From Hermetia illucens (taxonomy: Eukaryota; Arthropoda; Insecta; Diptera; Stratiomyidae): a stretch of DNA of 64,000 nt. The notes beneath the pieces were generated by a model. That model worked only from the letters and a program-made list of their open reading frames with translations, did not search any database and was not told the origin of the DNA. The stretch spans positions 59,889,559 to 59,953,558 of the forward strand of contig NC_051851.1 of the NCBI RefSeq assembly GCF_905115235.1, written 5' to 3'. Below, one piece after another: positions 12,298 to 23,275 of this stretch (position 1 is its first letter; the number at the start of each line of letters is the position of its first letter). The translations under genes were made by a program, and so were the position numbers.

Positions 12298-13860
12298 TGA
12301 TACCATCAAATCAATGTAGCTCCCGAAGATATTCCGAAAACTGCAATATGCACACCTTTCCGACTCTTCGAGTTCACTAGGATGACTTTTGGACTTTTCA
12401 ACGCGGTGCAAACCTTTCAAAAATTCATCCACTCTGTGCTGCAAAACCTCCACTTCTTTTTCGTATATTTGTATGATTTTCTAGTCGCGTCCTCCTCTGG
12501 GTGCGGACATTTAGGAGAACTCGAATGTAAATTTCAACGTCTCCTTAAGGCCGGTCTAGTTCTTTACGTAGAAAAATGCAAATTCTTGCAATTGTAGATG
12601 AGATTGCCCGAACACCTGTTACCCCTGAAAGCATCCGACGGGATCCAGCCAAGGTGCAAGCGATTTCGAGCTTTCCCATTTCAAAAACTGTTTAGGATCT
12701 CAGATCGCTTCTTGCCCAAGGCTGCCCACCGTCAATCGATCTTTAAAGCCTGCTTGCCCTGGCCGAAAACCAAAGGCAATCGACGCAGTTCTTCGGAGCT
12801 TGAGCACCAACTCCAAATTCACTTTTAGGGAAATTCCTATCTTTGGTTCAACATCCAGCATATACTGCGAAACCTCAGACATGGGACCATATTCCGACCA
12901 GTTTCCGAAAGGAGGTCTTTCATGCCGTTCACAATCTGGTGCAGCCAGGCATCCGAACAACGAATCAATTAGTCACCGCGAAGTATTTCTGGCTGTCCAT
13001 AAACATGGACATTAATTCTTGGGCCAGACACTGCATCGCATGCCAGAAGTGAAAAGCTACAAAGCAAGGGATGAAAGAGGTAGGAGTGTTCCCTCGATCC
13101 ACCAAGCCTTTCCACACAATCCACTTCGACGTCATTAACCCTTGCGAGACACGCACGGTTTCAGGTATGCCTTACAATCATCGGTAGGTTCACGCAGTGG
13201 CCCAAGGCAATACCTCTGAAAGACATTACGCAATCTTGTGCAGAGGCCCTCTGTCGAGAATCGATTCCACGCTTTGATGTGCCGGCAATTAAAATCACCA
13301 ACCAGGCAATGCAATTTGGGTCCTTCCTTTTCTCAGAATTGGGCAAACTCCTCGACTTTGAACGCCACCGAACGACCGCGTACCACCCACAGTCCAATGG
13401 GATGTTCGAAATATGGCACAGGGCGCTGATAGCCGCTATAATGGCCCAAGACGACCGTTCGTGATCGCAGGTCCTGCCACTCGTTCTACTTGACCTCCGG
13501 ACAGTCAAACGAAAAGAATTTGCGTCACCTTCGTAGATGGTATACGAGGAGAACATGAAACTCAGCAGCGACCCTATTCTCGACATCATGTCGAGACTCA
13601 ACGCTAGCGGTGTGCTGCGTCACCTCAAGGACCAACCATACAAAACCCGTGGCTGACGTGCCCAGGGATCTCAAATCCTGTACTGTCCTAATTAGGACGA
13701 ACGCTCCTCGGAAGCCGCTGCAGCCACCTTCGAAGTCTTCGAGTGGGACCGACATAATTATAGCCTCAACGTCGTTGGCACGGTCAAACGGGTCTCCTTG
13801 GCTCGACTAAAGCCCTGCGTCCAGCAGGAAAACGCGAAAAGGACGAGACGCACGACACGT
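12298..13860 (+). mobile_element. Ty3/gypsy fossil, RT to integrase
   Basis: Part of the reverse transcriptase (12298-12597), a decayed connection region, the integrase zinc-binding part (about 12840-13052) and the integrase core (about 13080-13470) can be followed in order. LTRs were not identified. It is broken in many places and looks old. Confidence 0.75.
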
Positions 13861-14660
13861 CCGTTTTGACTTGCCGCAGCCGCTGAAACCCCCCTTTGGT
13901 TTCAACTGGGGGTGGAGTGTTGTGGCGGAGCGAATATCTTGCGTGTCGCATGCACGCACCTCCGTTCTCGTTATCTCGGATTGGAATCGCAGTTCGGATA
14001 TTTGTGTTTGGTTTTATGCTGTCTCGCTTATCAGTTGCATACCATTAAGTGAGACAATAATAAAAATGAAACAGTATATGTACCCACTTCCTCAATGTTA
14101 TAGGCGCAACAACAATGGGTAAGAACAATATTTCCCCAAAAGACAGAATGCATTTTTATAATTAGTTCTCGCGATTTCCATAACCAAAGATGACTTGGTT
14201 TTCAGTCGAACGTAATGCCTCCAAGACTGTCAAAGTTTCTGAAAGGGCAAAGTCGTTCATTAGAATTATAACGATGCCCGGAAATTTAGGAAAGCCTTGT
14301 TCCTACGATTTTCAACTGGGAGCACGAAAAGACATTCAAATCAGTCCGTCTTGGGAAACTCTCAATACCTCATCAGAGCCAAAGGTGGAGGAACCGAAAA
14401 CAAGGAAAACCATAAAATAAAAAATGCAAGAAAACGACTCATTTAAATGATCACGTGCGAACACTAGAAGAAACCGTGGAACATCCTCGTACAAGGCACA
14501 TAGTGGCCACGCATTTCCCAATTTCACTGGTCACTCGACGAAAGAGTGACTCGATGAAATAGAATTGTGGGAGCGCATCACAAAAAGCTTTTACAGAGAC
14601 AAAAAATTAATATTATTGACTGTGATGCAATTGGGAGCCTGCAGCTCGTTCCATGAACAA
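13861..14660. other. No gene established
   Basis: The plus-strand ORF 14190-14420 (76 codons, many Lys and Ser) has no family resemblance and may be chance. No repeat was recognised. If the minus-strand first exon at 15252-15372 belongs to a larger gene, this could be its intron or 3' UTR. Confidence 0.35.
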
Positions 14661-14807
14661 TTATAGTTCATTTGCATTCTTCGCAGCCACGGCGAGCTTC
14701 TCGTAGCATCCAGCGATGGCATAGAGACCCAAATTATCGCCGCGCCGCCTAACGACATAGATAACTTTCCTCCAACAGCGAAAATATTCCCGCATCGTTC
14801 CGTTCAT
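14661..14807 (-). CDS. 48-codon ORF, possible small protein or terminal exon
   Basis: The minus strand opens with ATG at 14807 and stops at TAA 14661. The product is 48 aa, with a core of RCWRKVIYVVRRRGDNLGLY followed by AIAGCYEKLAVAAKNANEL. The composition looks like real protein: an amphipathic, Arg-rich middle and a GC-rich coding style in a CpG-rich setting. A TGA lies in frame just before the ATG, so it is either a stand-alone small ORF or the end of a gene entered by an acceptor inside it (AG at 14766-14765, which would join in frame with the exon at 15252-15372). I do not recognise the family. Confidence 0.4.
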   Translation of the reverse strand: MNGTMREYFRCWRKVIYVVRRRGDNLGLYAIAGCYEKLAVAAKNANEL

Positions 14808-15251
14808 TCAAATCAAGACAAGAAAACCAATTTCGTATGTACAATCACTCCAACACCGCGACCAGTCGTCTATGAATCACCACAGAAAATTGTGAAGTAG
14901 GCGCGCGCGAAGTACGACCATTTAATTCGCTTATTTGTCGGCACTTTTACTTCGCTCGGTGCTTCTTTGCTACGAGAATGCCTGGCAGCCGAACACGCCA
15001 AACTGCAGCGATTTCATTAGCCGATTTTCAGCCGAAATTTTACTTTTTTGCCCGCTGTTAATGGTCACTGACCCCGCGCGACCGTCACTACCGTCAGCCA
15101 TCATTCATCCCGCCGTCCGTGGGGCGGAACACCTTTCTTTTGCAGGTCCCGGTGGATATCCCGTTCACCACGAGTTCCGCGGAAACCGCCTCGCATGCTC
15201 GGCACTGCCTAAAGGGATATCTAGGAATGCCTAAAAAGATGATTTACTTAC

Positions 15252-15372
15252 TTGTTGATGTCGCCTCGGCCGCGACCACTGGCGATCCATTTGCTGGCGC
15301 TGCCGCTGCAGCTGGTGCTGTTTTCGTCGCCTCGGAACCCTCTTGCGGCTTCTTGTCCTGTTCACCTTCCAT
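15252..15372 (-). CDS. Likely first coding exon of an unrecognised gene
   Basis: ATG at 15372 starts a 40-codon Ala/Pro-rich, charged stretch beginning MEGEQDKKPQEGSEATKTAP. It ends at a consensus donor (GTAAGT, 15251-15246) in phase 1. The DNA upstream on the minus strand is GC/CpG-rich, as expected of a promoter and 5' UTR. The low-complexity acidic start gives no family. Downstream exons must lie to the left; the only good candidate I see is the ORF at 14661-14807, through a weak acceptor. Confidence 0.4.
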
Positions 15373-16560
15373 GATCCTAACTGTTTTGGTTGCTCACCCG
15401 GAGACCAATTTACAGCTAACTCGCGCCGCTATCTTTACCGTGCACACTTTTCTGTTGCAGCGCGAAAACCTTACTTTTCCTTGTCGAATTCTTCGCCGCC
15501 ACAGAAGCTGACCAAACCAAAAATCTCGTCTTCCGATCACCGCCAGCGGTACAGAGGCTATTCTCGCGTCAGAAGTAAAAATAGAAGAAGTGAGGATCTC
15601 CGTTCGCTGCGCTGCCGTTTTCTGCTGCCTCCTCCACCGGACACCGTTCGCTCCGTACACTCAATCACGAGTCGAACCAAAATCCGTCCATCCACTGTGC
15701 GAAAGTGTGAACAGAACAGAGAAGTGCGGAAAGCGTACGGAGCAGTGCGAATGTTTGTGGCTCGCAAGCGGAGGGAATACGATGCGTCGCGTCAGCCCAA
15801 CTTTATCCATTGTGAATGGGCAGGAGCTTCAATCGACAGCGCCCCTGCTGGAAATCTCGTGAAAACAGACCGAATCAATTGTTTCCCCGACACTAGATTA
15901 AGGTCTGTAACTAGTATTAGTAAGACGATTCATTACTCATCGCATTAAAAAACATCGGATTACACAATTAAAATAACAAATCGAATATGACGTCATATGT
16001 TAAGTAATCGCAAAATATTCTCTATTCCATTTGTAGAAGAGACCGAACCAGTCCGGAATCACACTCCCGAAAACACTTAAGAAAAAAGTGTTAAGTGTGA
16101 CTAATAATTCATAACGATATTAATGTGCTGAGTATTCATTGAGGCTTGAAGAATTGAATTTGCAGGTTACAGCTGAACAGGTCAACACTAAAGAAATATA
16201 AAAAGAAATGAACAAATGTTTTAGCAGGAGAATTTCCTCAAAGAAATCCCTGAAGCCAATTGGAGCAGGGGAAGAGAAGTTTTACTTATAGTTTGAGGCC
16301 AGGCGATTCAGGGAATATATGAGGTATCAGGCGCTAAGTTTATGCTTCAGTTAAAGTTGCATAATTCGACAAGTCCGAGCACAATCTCTTCTCGCTGAAA
16401 ACCGTCTTCGGACGGGTCAAGAGTGCGTAGGGCCGGGCTGAGAGTAGGCTCATCCAATTGACGAGCCGAAGCAACAGCTCGGTTTTTAGTATGTGAACTC
16501 TGAATAGTTTGAGCACCTTCAGTTTCAAATAAGACCCTTACTCTAGTGGCGGGGCTAACC
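15373..16560. promoter_or_regulatory. GC/CpG-rich region, probable promoter, then plain intergenic DNA
   Basis: From about 15373 to 15870 the sequence is visibly rich in CpG and holds long overlapping frames on both strands (for example 15343-15948 plus), the usual effect of GC-rich DNA. It sits directly 5' of the putative exon at 15252-15372. From 15900 to 16560 it is AT-rich with nothing recognised. Confidence 0.35.
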
Positions 16561-19080
16561 AGAGTGGACATTCTCCCCGGACTACTCGTGGGACCAAAAC
16601 ATGGACTCAATTATCAGAGAAACAAACAAACCAACGACAAAAGAAGAGCTGCTGGCATCCAATCAGAAGACATTAGCCGTCGAGAGCAGCACCATTGGTG
16701 CCAGCCGTAGCACCGCTGTGCTGAAACCAACCGCAGGAACCTCTCGAAACGTGGCGGCAGATGGACTAGTGGTTTCCAGCCTGGAATCCACTGCGGTTCG
16801 GATTCAGGAGCGCAATGGTAAAAGTGTTCCGCTCTGTCAAACCGGACAACGACCTGGATCCAATCGACGCCGTCAACGAGCTGTTGGAGGAGATAAGAAT
16901 CGACGGTCCGACATGGACTGACGAGATCATGCTGAGGATAACGCAAATAAGTTTACAGCACTCGAAGTACGCCTCGGCTAATCTGCTTGTCTTCCTCCTA
17001 GAGGAATACATCGCACTAATACAAGAGCCTTGGGTCGGAGGCGACCGAACCACCAAGTGGCTCCGAAGCAAATATTATAATTTATTTCACAGCGCAAGAG
17101 GACAGACGTAGAGCATGTATTGTCGCGTGCAAGAGTCTGCACGCTTTTCTGTGTCCGGACCTGAATTTCAGGTGATTAAATTGGAGCATGCCAGTCATGC
17201 TACAGAAGCTGTACGAAAGGTTTGTGCCGTGGCTTGTTGAGATTTACGGAGCTGTATCTCTTTAGGATACGTACCACAGTTTTGGAGACGCGCACGAGTG
17301 GTTTTCATACCGAAAACGGGCAGGCGCGGCCATGAGTCCGCGAATGACTTTTGACCAATCATTCTCACTTCTTTCGTGTTGAAGACCCTAGAGCGCGTCC
17401 TGGACATCTAATTAAGGGCGATTATGGAGAGAACGTCTTTCTCTAAGTCCCAGCATGTCTACCTCAAAGGTAAATCCATGGAAACCGCTCTCCACGAGTT
17501 AATTGACACGGTTGAGCGGTCACTGCAATACAAGCAGTATACCCCAACTGCCTTCTTGGATATAGATGGATCATTCAACAACGCTATCAAGAAAGCCTTG
17601 ACCAGTATTGGATTGAAGGAGTATCTTACCCATTGGATTATATTCATACTAAAGACCAGCATAATCGAGTCGGATCTGGGAGGCAACCACTTGACCAGAG
17701 CTGTGAAGAGAGGCACGCCCCCCCCCCCCCACCATCTCTCCGGTACTCTATGAAATTTCGCGAATATTGGACAGCAGAGGGGTGAATGTAACGGCGTATG
17801 CCGACGACATTACTGTCAGGGATGTGTCCGTTCATTAGATTGAATACCATGGAAGAAGCGTTGCGCAAAGTGTTCCTGTGGGCCGTAAGAGGCAGGCTCG
17901 GCATAAACCCACCCAAAACGGAAATGATGCTATTCACCCTCAAGGCAAGGGTACTTGAATTCCACCTACCACCGCTGAATGAATAAAGATTGGTTCTTTC
18001 CACCAATGGGTGTAATTCTGGATCGAAAACTAAATGGGAGATTGAACATAGAACTGAGGGCTAAGAAGGCCTGTATAGCCTTCTATGCCTGCAAGAAAAC
18101 CTTTGCAAGGAAATGGGGTTTCCGGCCGAGGATGGTTCTCTGGATGTACACCGCTGTGGTGCGACCCAACCCTAACGTACGGCTCTATTATGTATTGGCA
18201 GGCTTTGAGCAAAAAGTGCAATAGAACGAAGCTCAATAGGATTTAAAAAACCGCGTGTACAGATGCTACTGAGGCTCTGCATTCCTGCCTGACAGATACT
18301 CTCAATGTACTCCTGCATTTCTCCCCTTAGACCTCCACATTAAATACGTTGTAGCATGCACACATTAAATACGTTGTGCCGCCAAAAACGCGAATTCGCC
18401 CTACAGCTTTAGTAACATCCTAGACGAAGCACCTCGGTAAATCTGGGCATTCCCCACGGACTATACTACACGCAAGTTGAACTTTACCAGAAACTTTACT
18501 GTAGACTTTCCAACCAGGGCAGAGTGGAAGACCGGTGGAGACCGATGGATCGAAGATGGTCTGTGTAGTCAGTGCGGGGTTTTCTCGAATACGCATACGC
18601 GTTGTGTATATCTGAGTAGTATGGTCTCCCTGGTTTCGCCAGTGTATTTCAGGCGGAAGTACTGACGATACTGGAAGTCTGTCGATGGCTGGATCATGAC
18701 AGCATGAAGCGTAAAATAGCCATTATGACCGACAGCCAAGCGGCCATTAAGGTCTTGTATTCACCGACGATATCCTCCAGGCTGGTGGGGCAGTGCAGAA
18801 ACGCGCACGCTCCTCTGGGTTCCCGGTCATAGGAGCATAGAGGGGAAACGAGCGGATTGACGGATTGGCCCAACGGGCTCTGCTCTTGGCGACTTTCCAA
18901 GGCGGAATCTACTCGCACTACTTACCAGTCGGAGGCCTTAGACGACGAAGGCTCACCACCTGTGTAAAATCGAGGAGGATTTGGCTCGCTTTTAACAAAA
19001 CCGGATCAGAGATCGATGCGAGTTCCTCCATTCCATCTTCCAGAGAGGGTGCCAATATTGAGCGTGCAAACACGTATTAG
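16560..19080 (+). mobile_element. LOA-like LINE, internally deleted
   Basis: In order: an ORF1-like end (16601-16921); the start of the endonuclease with ITQISLQHSKYASANLLVF and ALIQEPWVGG (about 16930-17050); a jump into the RT linker at about 17150; RT with ALHELIDTVERSLQ and FLDIDGSFNNAI (17424-17753); and an RNase H-proximal part (FPTRAEW at about 18500, TDSQAAIKVL near 18730). Most of the endonuclease is missing and the frame shifts several times. A run of 14 C lies at about 17718. A second copy is at 62560-64000. The clade name is tentative. Confidence 0.7.
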
Positions 19081-19254
19081 TTTTGCTTGGACTAACTTAC
19101 TCACTTCCTGACGCCGTCCATGCATCAAGAACCCTTGCCCATTTCACAATAGGACCAGGGAAAATCCTGCCACGGCGACTGAGGTGAACGCTCTAGCATT
19201 TCTCCGAGGCTTAGAACTCAACGCGTTAATTTTGTTTTCAACGACATTGGATAC

Positions 19255-19335
19255 ATTTTCTTGATTTGACCCAGGTACTCACTCACAGCTGAATCGACTG
19301 GTATCTGACGTCAAATCACGATACAAATACCACCA
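19255..19335 (-). mobile_element. tRNA-SINE fragment
   Basis: It is nearly identical to 40437-40513 in the full SINE: 'gatttgacccaggtactcac', 'gactggtatctgacgtcaaa', 'tcacgatacaaat'. Both ends are missing. It abuts the mariner copy that follows. Confidence 0.65.
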
Positions 19336-20090
19336 AGAAAATCAACCCTTGTGAAGTGGTTTGCTAAGTTTAACCGAGGTGAAATGAGCACCGAGGACGC
19401 TGCACCCAATGGACGTCCCAAGGAGACTGGGATAGACGAAAACATCAAAAAGTCTACAAAATAATTTTGGATGGCCATAAAGTGAAGTTGATCAAAGGAA
19501 CATGGTGGCCATATCGTGCATGAATGTTTGAGTATGCGAAAGCTATGTTCAAAGTGGACGCCGCGCGCACTAACAATCGACCAAAAATAACATGGAGTTA
19601 GCGATTCTGAACAGTGTTTGAAGCCCTTCCTCTATAAAAACGCCGAATTTATACGTCGATATGTAACAATGGACGAAACATGGCTCCATTATTTGACAGC
19701 GGGATCAAAACGATCGTTATCTGAGTGGACCGACTCTAAAGCAGCAGCAACAGCCACGACTGGCAAAACTATGGCATCGGTATTTTGGATTGCTAATGGT
19801 ATAATATTCATTGACTATCTTTAGGAGGGAAATCGCGGAAAACCCCAGTTGTAGAGAAAGAAAATGATGTTTCATCGAGACAATGAACCGTGTCACAAAT
19901 CACTGAAAATGATGGCAAAATTTCATGAATTAGGCTTCGAATTGCTTCAGCATCCACCGTATTCTCCAGATCTGGCCAAAGGTAATCGCCGATACTGAGG
20001 CCTGTTCTGAGGCTGGTATCGAAAAATTGTACCGCTATAAACGTTGTACACACATATTGAATAATAAAATCAAATTTTATCAAACAAATT
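19336..20090 (+). mobile_element. mariner (irritans-like), degenerate
   Basis: A transposase-like region with YVTMDETWLHY (first catalytic Asp), GKTMASVFWIANGIIFIDYL (second Asp region), FHRDNEPCHKSLK and ELLQHPPYSPDLA (third Asp). The N-terminal domain is shortened and stops follow IIFIDYL, so it is inactive. The probable 3' end, with an AT-rich tail, is near 20090. Confidence 0.8.
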
Positions 20091-21850
20091 TTTTTCTATG
20101 CTAGCCTACTACCCACAAACTTCATTAACATGTAAGTATGCATATTTCTCAACGCTCTGATAACACCTTTCTCGGACATGCGAAGGAGGAATACGGTCTT
20201 TTAATGACAATTGTGAAAGATTTACCGTTTTCGGCAGCTGCAGCTGCGTCTTTATTAACGGCAATACATTGTTCGAGCAAAGATCGCGCCATAAGGTTAG
20301 TTTGGTTTCACCTGACCGTTAACGGACATCTGATCAAAATGACCAAATATTAACAAATATTAATCAACGATAGATTTGGGAGTTGACTTCTACATATACG
20401 ATACAAGAGAGGAGTTGTCATCGGCGTGAAGCGCGATCATCACTTGATGGTCACTTACCTATCGCGTCTGCAACTCCGATCCCGAAGCAGCATACACACA
20501 TGGGAGAACTACCTTCCTTACCGACGAGAAACAGCTTGTACACTGGATCACCATCAGCACTTCCCTCCGGCGCAAGTGAAGTAGTTGGCCACGTCCCGAA
20601 AGGGGCGAATCAAGAAGCGTAAGTAACTGAATGGGGGCTTGAGCTCCGGTACCCCAAAGAATCTCGAGAAGTGCAATGTAGCTTGGGCGGTGAAAAGGGG
20701 CACTTGCTAGTGCACTAGTCAGGGAGATAGGAGCTGCCACAATTAATAACAATTTTACTACCGTGTACCGCATAACGAAGGGACTTAGCGGTGCAAGTCT
20801 TTCGAGGATCGTGTAAGCGAAGTCAACAGTAGAATCCCTACTGACGACGAAGAGCAACTTAAGAGTTGGAGGGAATACTTCGCCATGGTATTTAACCGTA
20901 TAAAATCTGATGAAGTTCCACGTCTTCTGCCTATGAAATAACCAATTATTTTAACATTCGGATACAGACATGAGCCCTGCCTTACTTTAAATGTGTATTT
21001 TTTCACTCTTCACTTCCCAGTTTTTCAAAGGATGTGTAAAATAAGATCTGCTTGTGAAGCCACTCATTGAGACCTTTCATTTGATACCCCACACGGCGAC
21101 ATTTCAAGAAAGAATGTTTACTTCCGCCTTTTCGTGGTTCCCATATATCCACCAAATATCCTTTGAATTGACTTAGTTGCTTTCGGCGAAAGTATGTGTG
21201 ACAGACAGACAGATGGTAAATTGACTTCAGAAAGTCTTTGTTTTACACGAAACCTTAAAAATTAAGGATTTTGAAAATCAAGTTTAAGATTTGTCCGATT
21301 GCTGTTTTGTATCCACTTTTTCCTTGTTACCTGAAAATTCATATGTAAATATGAATATGATAATCCGGTTAAAGAAGCTTTTCGCTTTCAATATATGAGC
21401 CACAATGCGATTATATTTCGTCGTTTGGAAAAGTATCACTTTTTCGAGAAAAATACGATTGTGCAATTTGAAAAGCAGGCAGTTTCCCGATACTTAAACC
21501 CATTCCTCCGATTGTGAATGCTCACCTTTGAAACTGTTATCACAGCTGTGAATAGTTCTTTCGCATCGGATATCCAACCGGTCGCATGTCAAGCCAGGCC
21601 CCGCCCACGCACGTACGGACTAAGAACTTTGCTCCCCTTCCCTCACGCGTGAATCATCTTCCCTGCCGTTGCCTTGTTCAAATGTCAGTATTGGTATGAT
21701 ATGATCATGGTCATCGTTCAGAACCACTGCCTGTGACGAGATAAACAAAAGTGCTGGCGACTGGTTTCGTCGAGGTTTGTTTTGTCTCTGATGGAGTGCT
21801 TGTTGCCATTCATCCGCGAATCTTTCTCGCACGGGCCAGCAGTCCATCGA
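20091..21850. other. Intergenic DNA, no gene established
   Basis: ORFs such as 20459-20857 minus show no family resemblance. The only recognised item is the noncoding repeat at 21045-21265. The KCTD9-like 5' UTR and promoter should lie at the right end (from about 21550, which becomes GC-richer). Confidence 0.4.
21045..21265 (-). repeat. Dispersed noncoding repeat (copy 1)
   Basis: On the minus strand it runs from a 'gtttcgtgtaaaacaaag' block to 'catctgtctgtctgtca' and then 'gggtatcaaatgaaaggtc'. The same order of blocks occurs on the plus strand at 43345-43700. The element class is unknown. Confidence 0.45.
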
Positions 21851-21946
21851 TAGGTGCAGAGCCATCCCCAGCCTCGTATTCCCATTGAAATTCTTAAAGA
21901 AGAGACCGCGTGGTGTTGTGCCCTTGAAGTGAAAAGCGACGCAATA

Positions 21947-23038
21947 ATGGCATCAGGGAGTCAACAAACACCGCATTCCAGCCAGGAGATTGTCGCAAAA
22001 CAGTCGCCCTTTATAGTGCCCAAAACGGTGTCGGCATCGCCGCCTAGTGCGAGTTCCAATGCGAAGTGGATTAAGCTCAATGTTGGAGGAAAGGTCTTCG
22101 TAACAACACGGAGCACCCTCGTCAACAAGGAACCGGACAGCATGCTGGCGCGAATGTTCTCACTGGATGGAGCGATGAACCCCAGCGATACGGACGAGAA
22201 TGGAGCGTACTTAATCGACCGGAGCTCGCAGTACTTTGAGCCGATAATCAATTATCTGCGCAACGGCCAACTGATCTACGATGCGCACTTAAACGTGGAA
22301 GGTATTCTGGAAGAGGCCAAGTTCTTCGGCATTGAGAGCCTCATCCCACAGCTTGAGGCGCAGCTGCGAGCGTGCAATGTCCACTCGGACAATGTGCCAT
22401 TGACCCGTCGAGAAGTGATCCAGGCGCTGATTCAGACTTCGTACTTGTCCGAGATTCGGTTTCAGGGTGTCAACCTGGCTGGAGCAGATTTACGCAAGCT
22501 TGACTTTAGAAATATAAACTTCAAGGTAACCATAATAACCTAGTACCGGGTTCAATCCACTATTAATCGCATGCGATTGTTTTTTTTTCAGTATGCCTGC
22601 CTACAGCGATGCAATCTGTCCCATGCGAACTTGTCTTATTGCTGCCTGGAGCGAACAGATCTGTCCTACGCCAACTTAGAAAACGCCCAGCTAGTCTCGG
22701 TTCGCGGGCTTTGCGCCAATTTGGAAGGTGCCAACTTGAAGAGTTGCAACTTCGAGGATCCGACCGGCGTTCGTACCAATTTCGAGGGAGTGAATTTGAA
22801 AGGAGCGTGTCTGGAGGGCAGCAACATGGCAGGCGTGAACTTGCGTGTGGCTAATTTGAAAAACGCCAACATGAAGAACTGCGTGCTCCGCTCGGCTGTC
22901 CTAGCCGGGGCCGACTTGGAACGGTGCAATTTGTCAGGGAGTGATCTGCAGGAAGCAAATCTGCGCGGAGCGAATTTGAAGGACGCAGAGCTTGAATTGA
23001 TGGTGACGCCTCTGCACATGTCGCAAACTGTCCGTTGA
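21947..23038 (+). CDS. KCTD9: KCTD9-like BTB/pentapeptide-repeat protein
   Basis: Two exons, 21947-22525 and 22592-23038, joined by a short GT-AG intron in phase 0, give 341 aa. Residues about 41-140 are a KCTD-type BTB domain (WIKLNVGGKVFVTTRSTLVN, then YFEPIINYLRNGQLI). From about residue 175 to the end runs a right-handed pentapeptide-repeat helix of A(N/D)LXX units, ending in TPLHMSQTVR, almost the human KCTD9 ending. KCTD9 is known as a substrate adaptor for CUL3 ubiquitin ligases. ATG 21947 is the only in-frame ATG after a TAG at 21851 and has A at -3. Human KCTD9 (389 aa) has an extra N-terminal ubiquitin-like region; it is absent here or in an unseen upstream exon. Confidence 0.95.
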
Positions 23039-23143
23039 GTCGAAAACGGAACTCACGCCCATTGTGATCTACTTATATTCGCTTTATAATCTCTAGAAGT
23101 ATTCTAAACTAGCTTTAAACTCTGACGGAGTGTATATTACTTT

Positions 23144-23169
23144 AATTTATTAAGATTTGCACCAATAAA
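23144..23169. terminator. Back-to-back poly(A) signals of convergent genes
   Basis: AATAAA on the plus strand at 23164-23169 fits the KCTD9-like gene (stop 23038). TTTATT at 23146-23151 is AATAAA on the minus strand and fits the MADF gene (stop at 23276). The two 3' UTRs would therefore overlap or abut within about 240 bases. Confidence 0.6.
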
Positions 23170-23275
23170 TGATTTTGCGCTTATTTTGTGAGTCTGCGCT
23201 TACTTTACAGCTACATTTCACACGCTTTTACAACGACCGTAATACTCCTCGATTAAAACTAGAATCTAATTAAGG

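Noticed and set aside
15343-15948. 201-codon plus-strand ORF
   Set aside because: It lies in CpG-rich DNA with long frames on both strands, reads antisense to a likely promoter and exon, and has no family resemblance.
20459-20857. 132-codon minus-strand ORF
   Set aside because: No domain, no splice context, and a composition like the surrounding noncoding DNA.
21854-21946. Upstream GTG extension of the KCTD9-like frame
   Set aside because: It lacks an ATG, directly follows a TAG and has no similarity to the family; the ATG at 21947 is a better start.
22609-23019. Other-frame ORFs over the KCTD9-like exon 2
   Set aside because: Frame shadows of the pentapeptide-repeat coding sequence.
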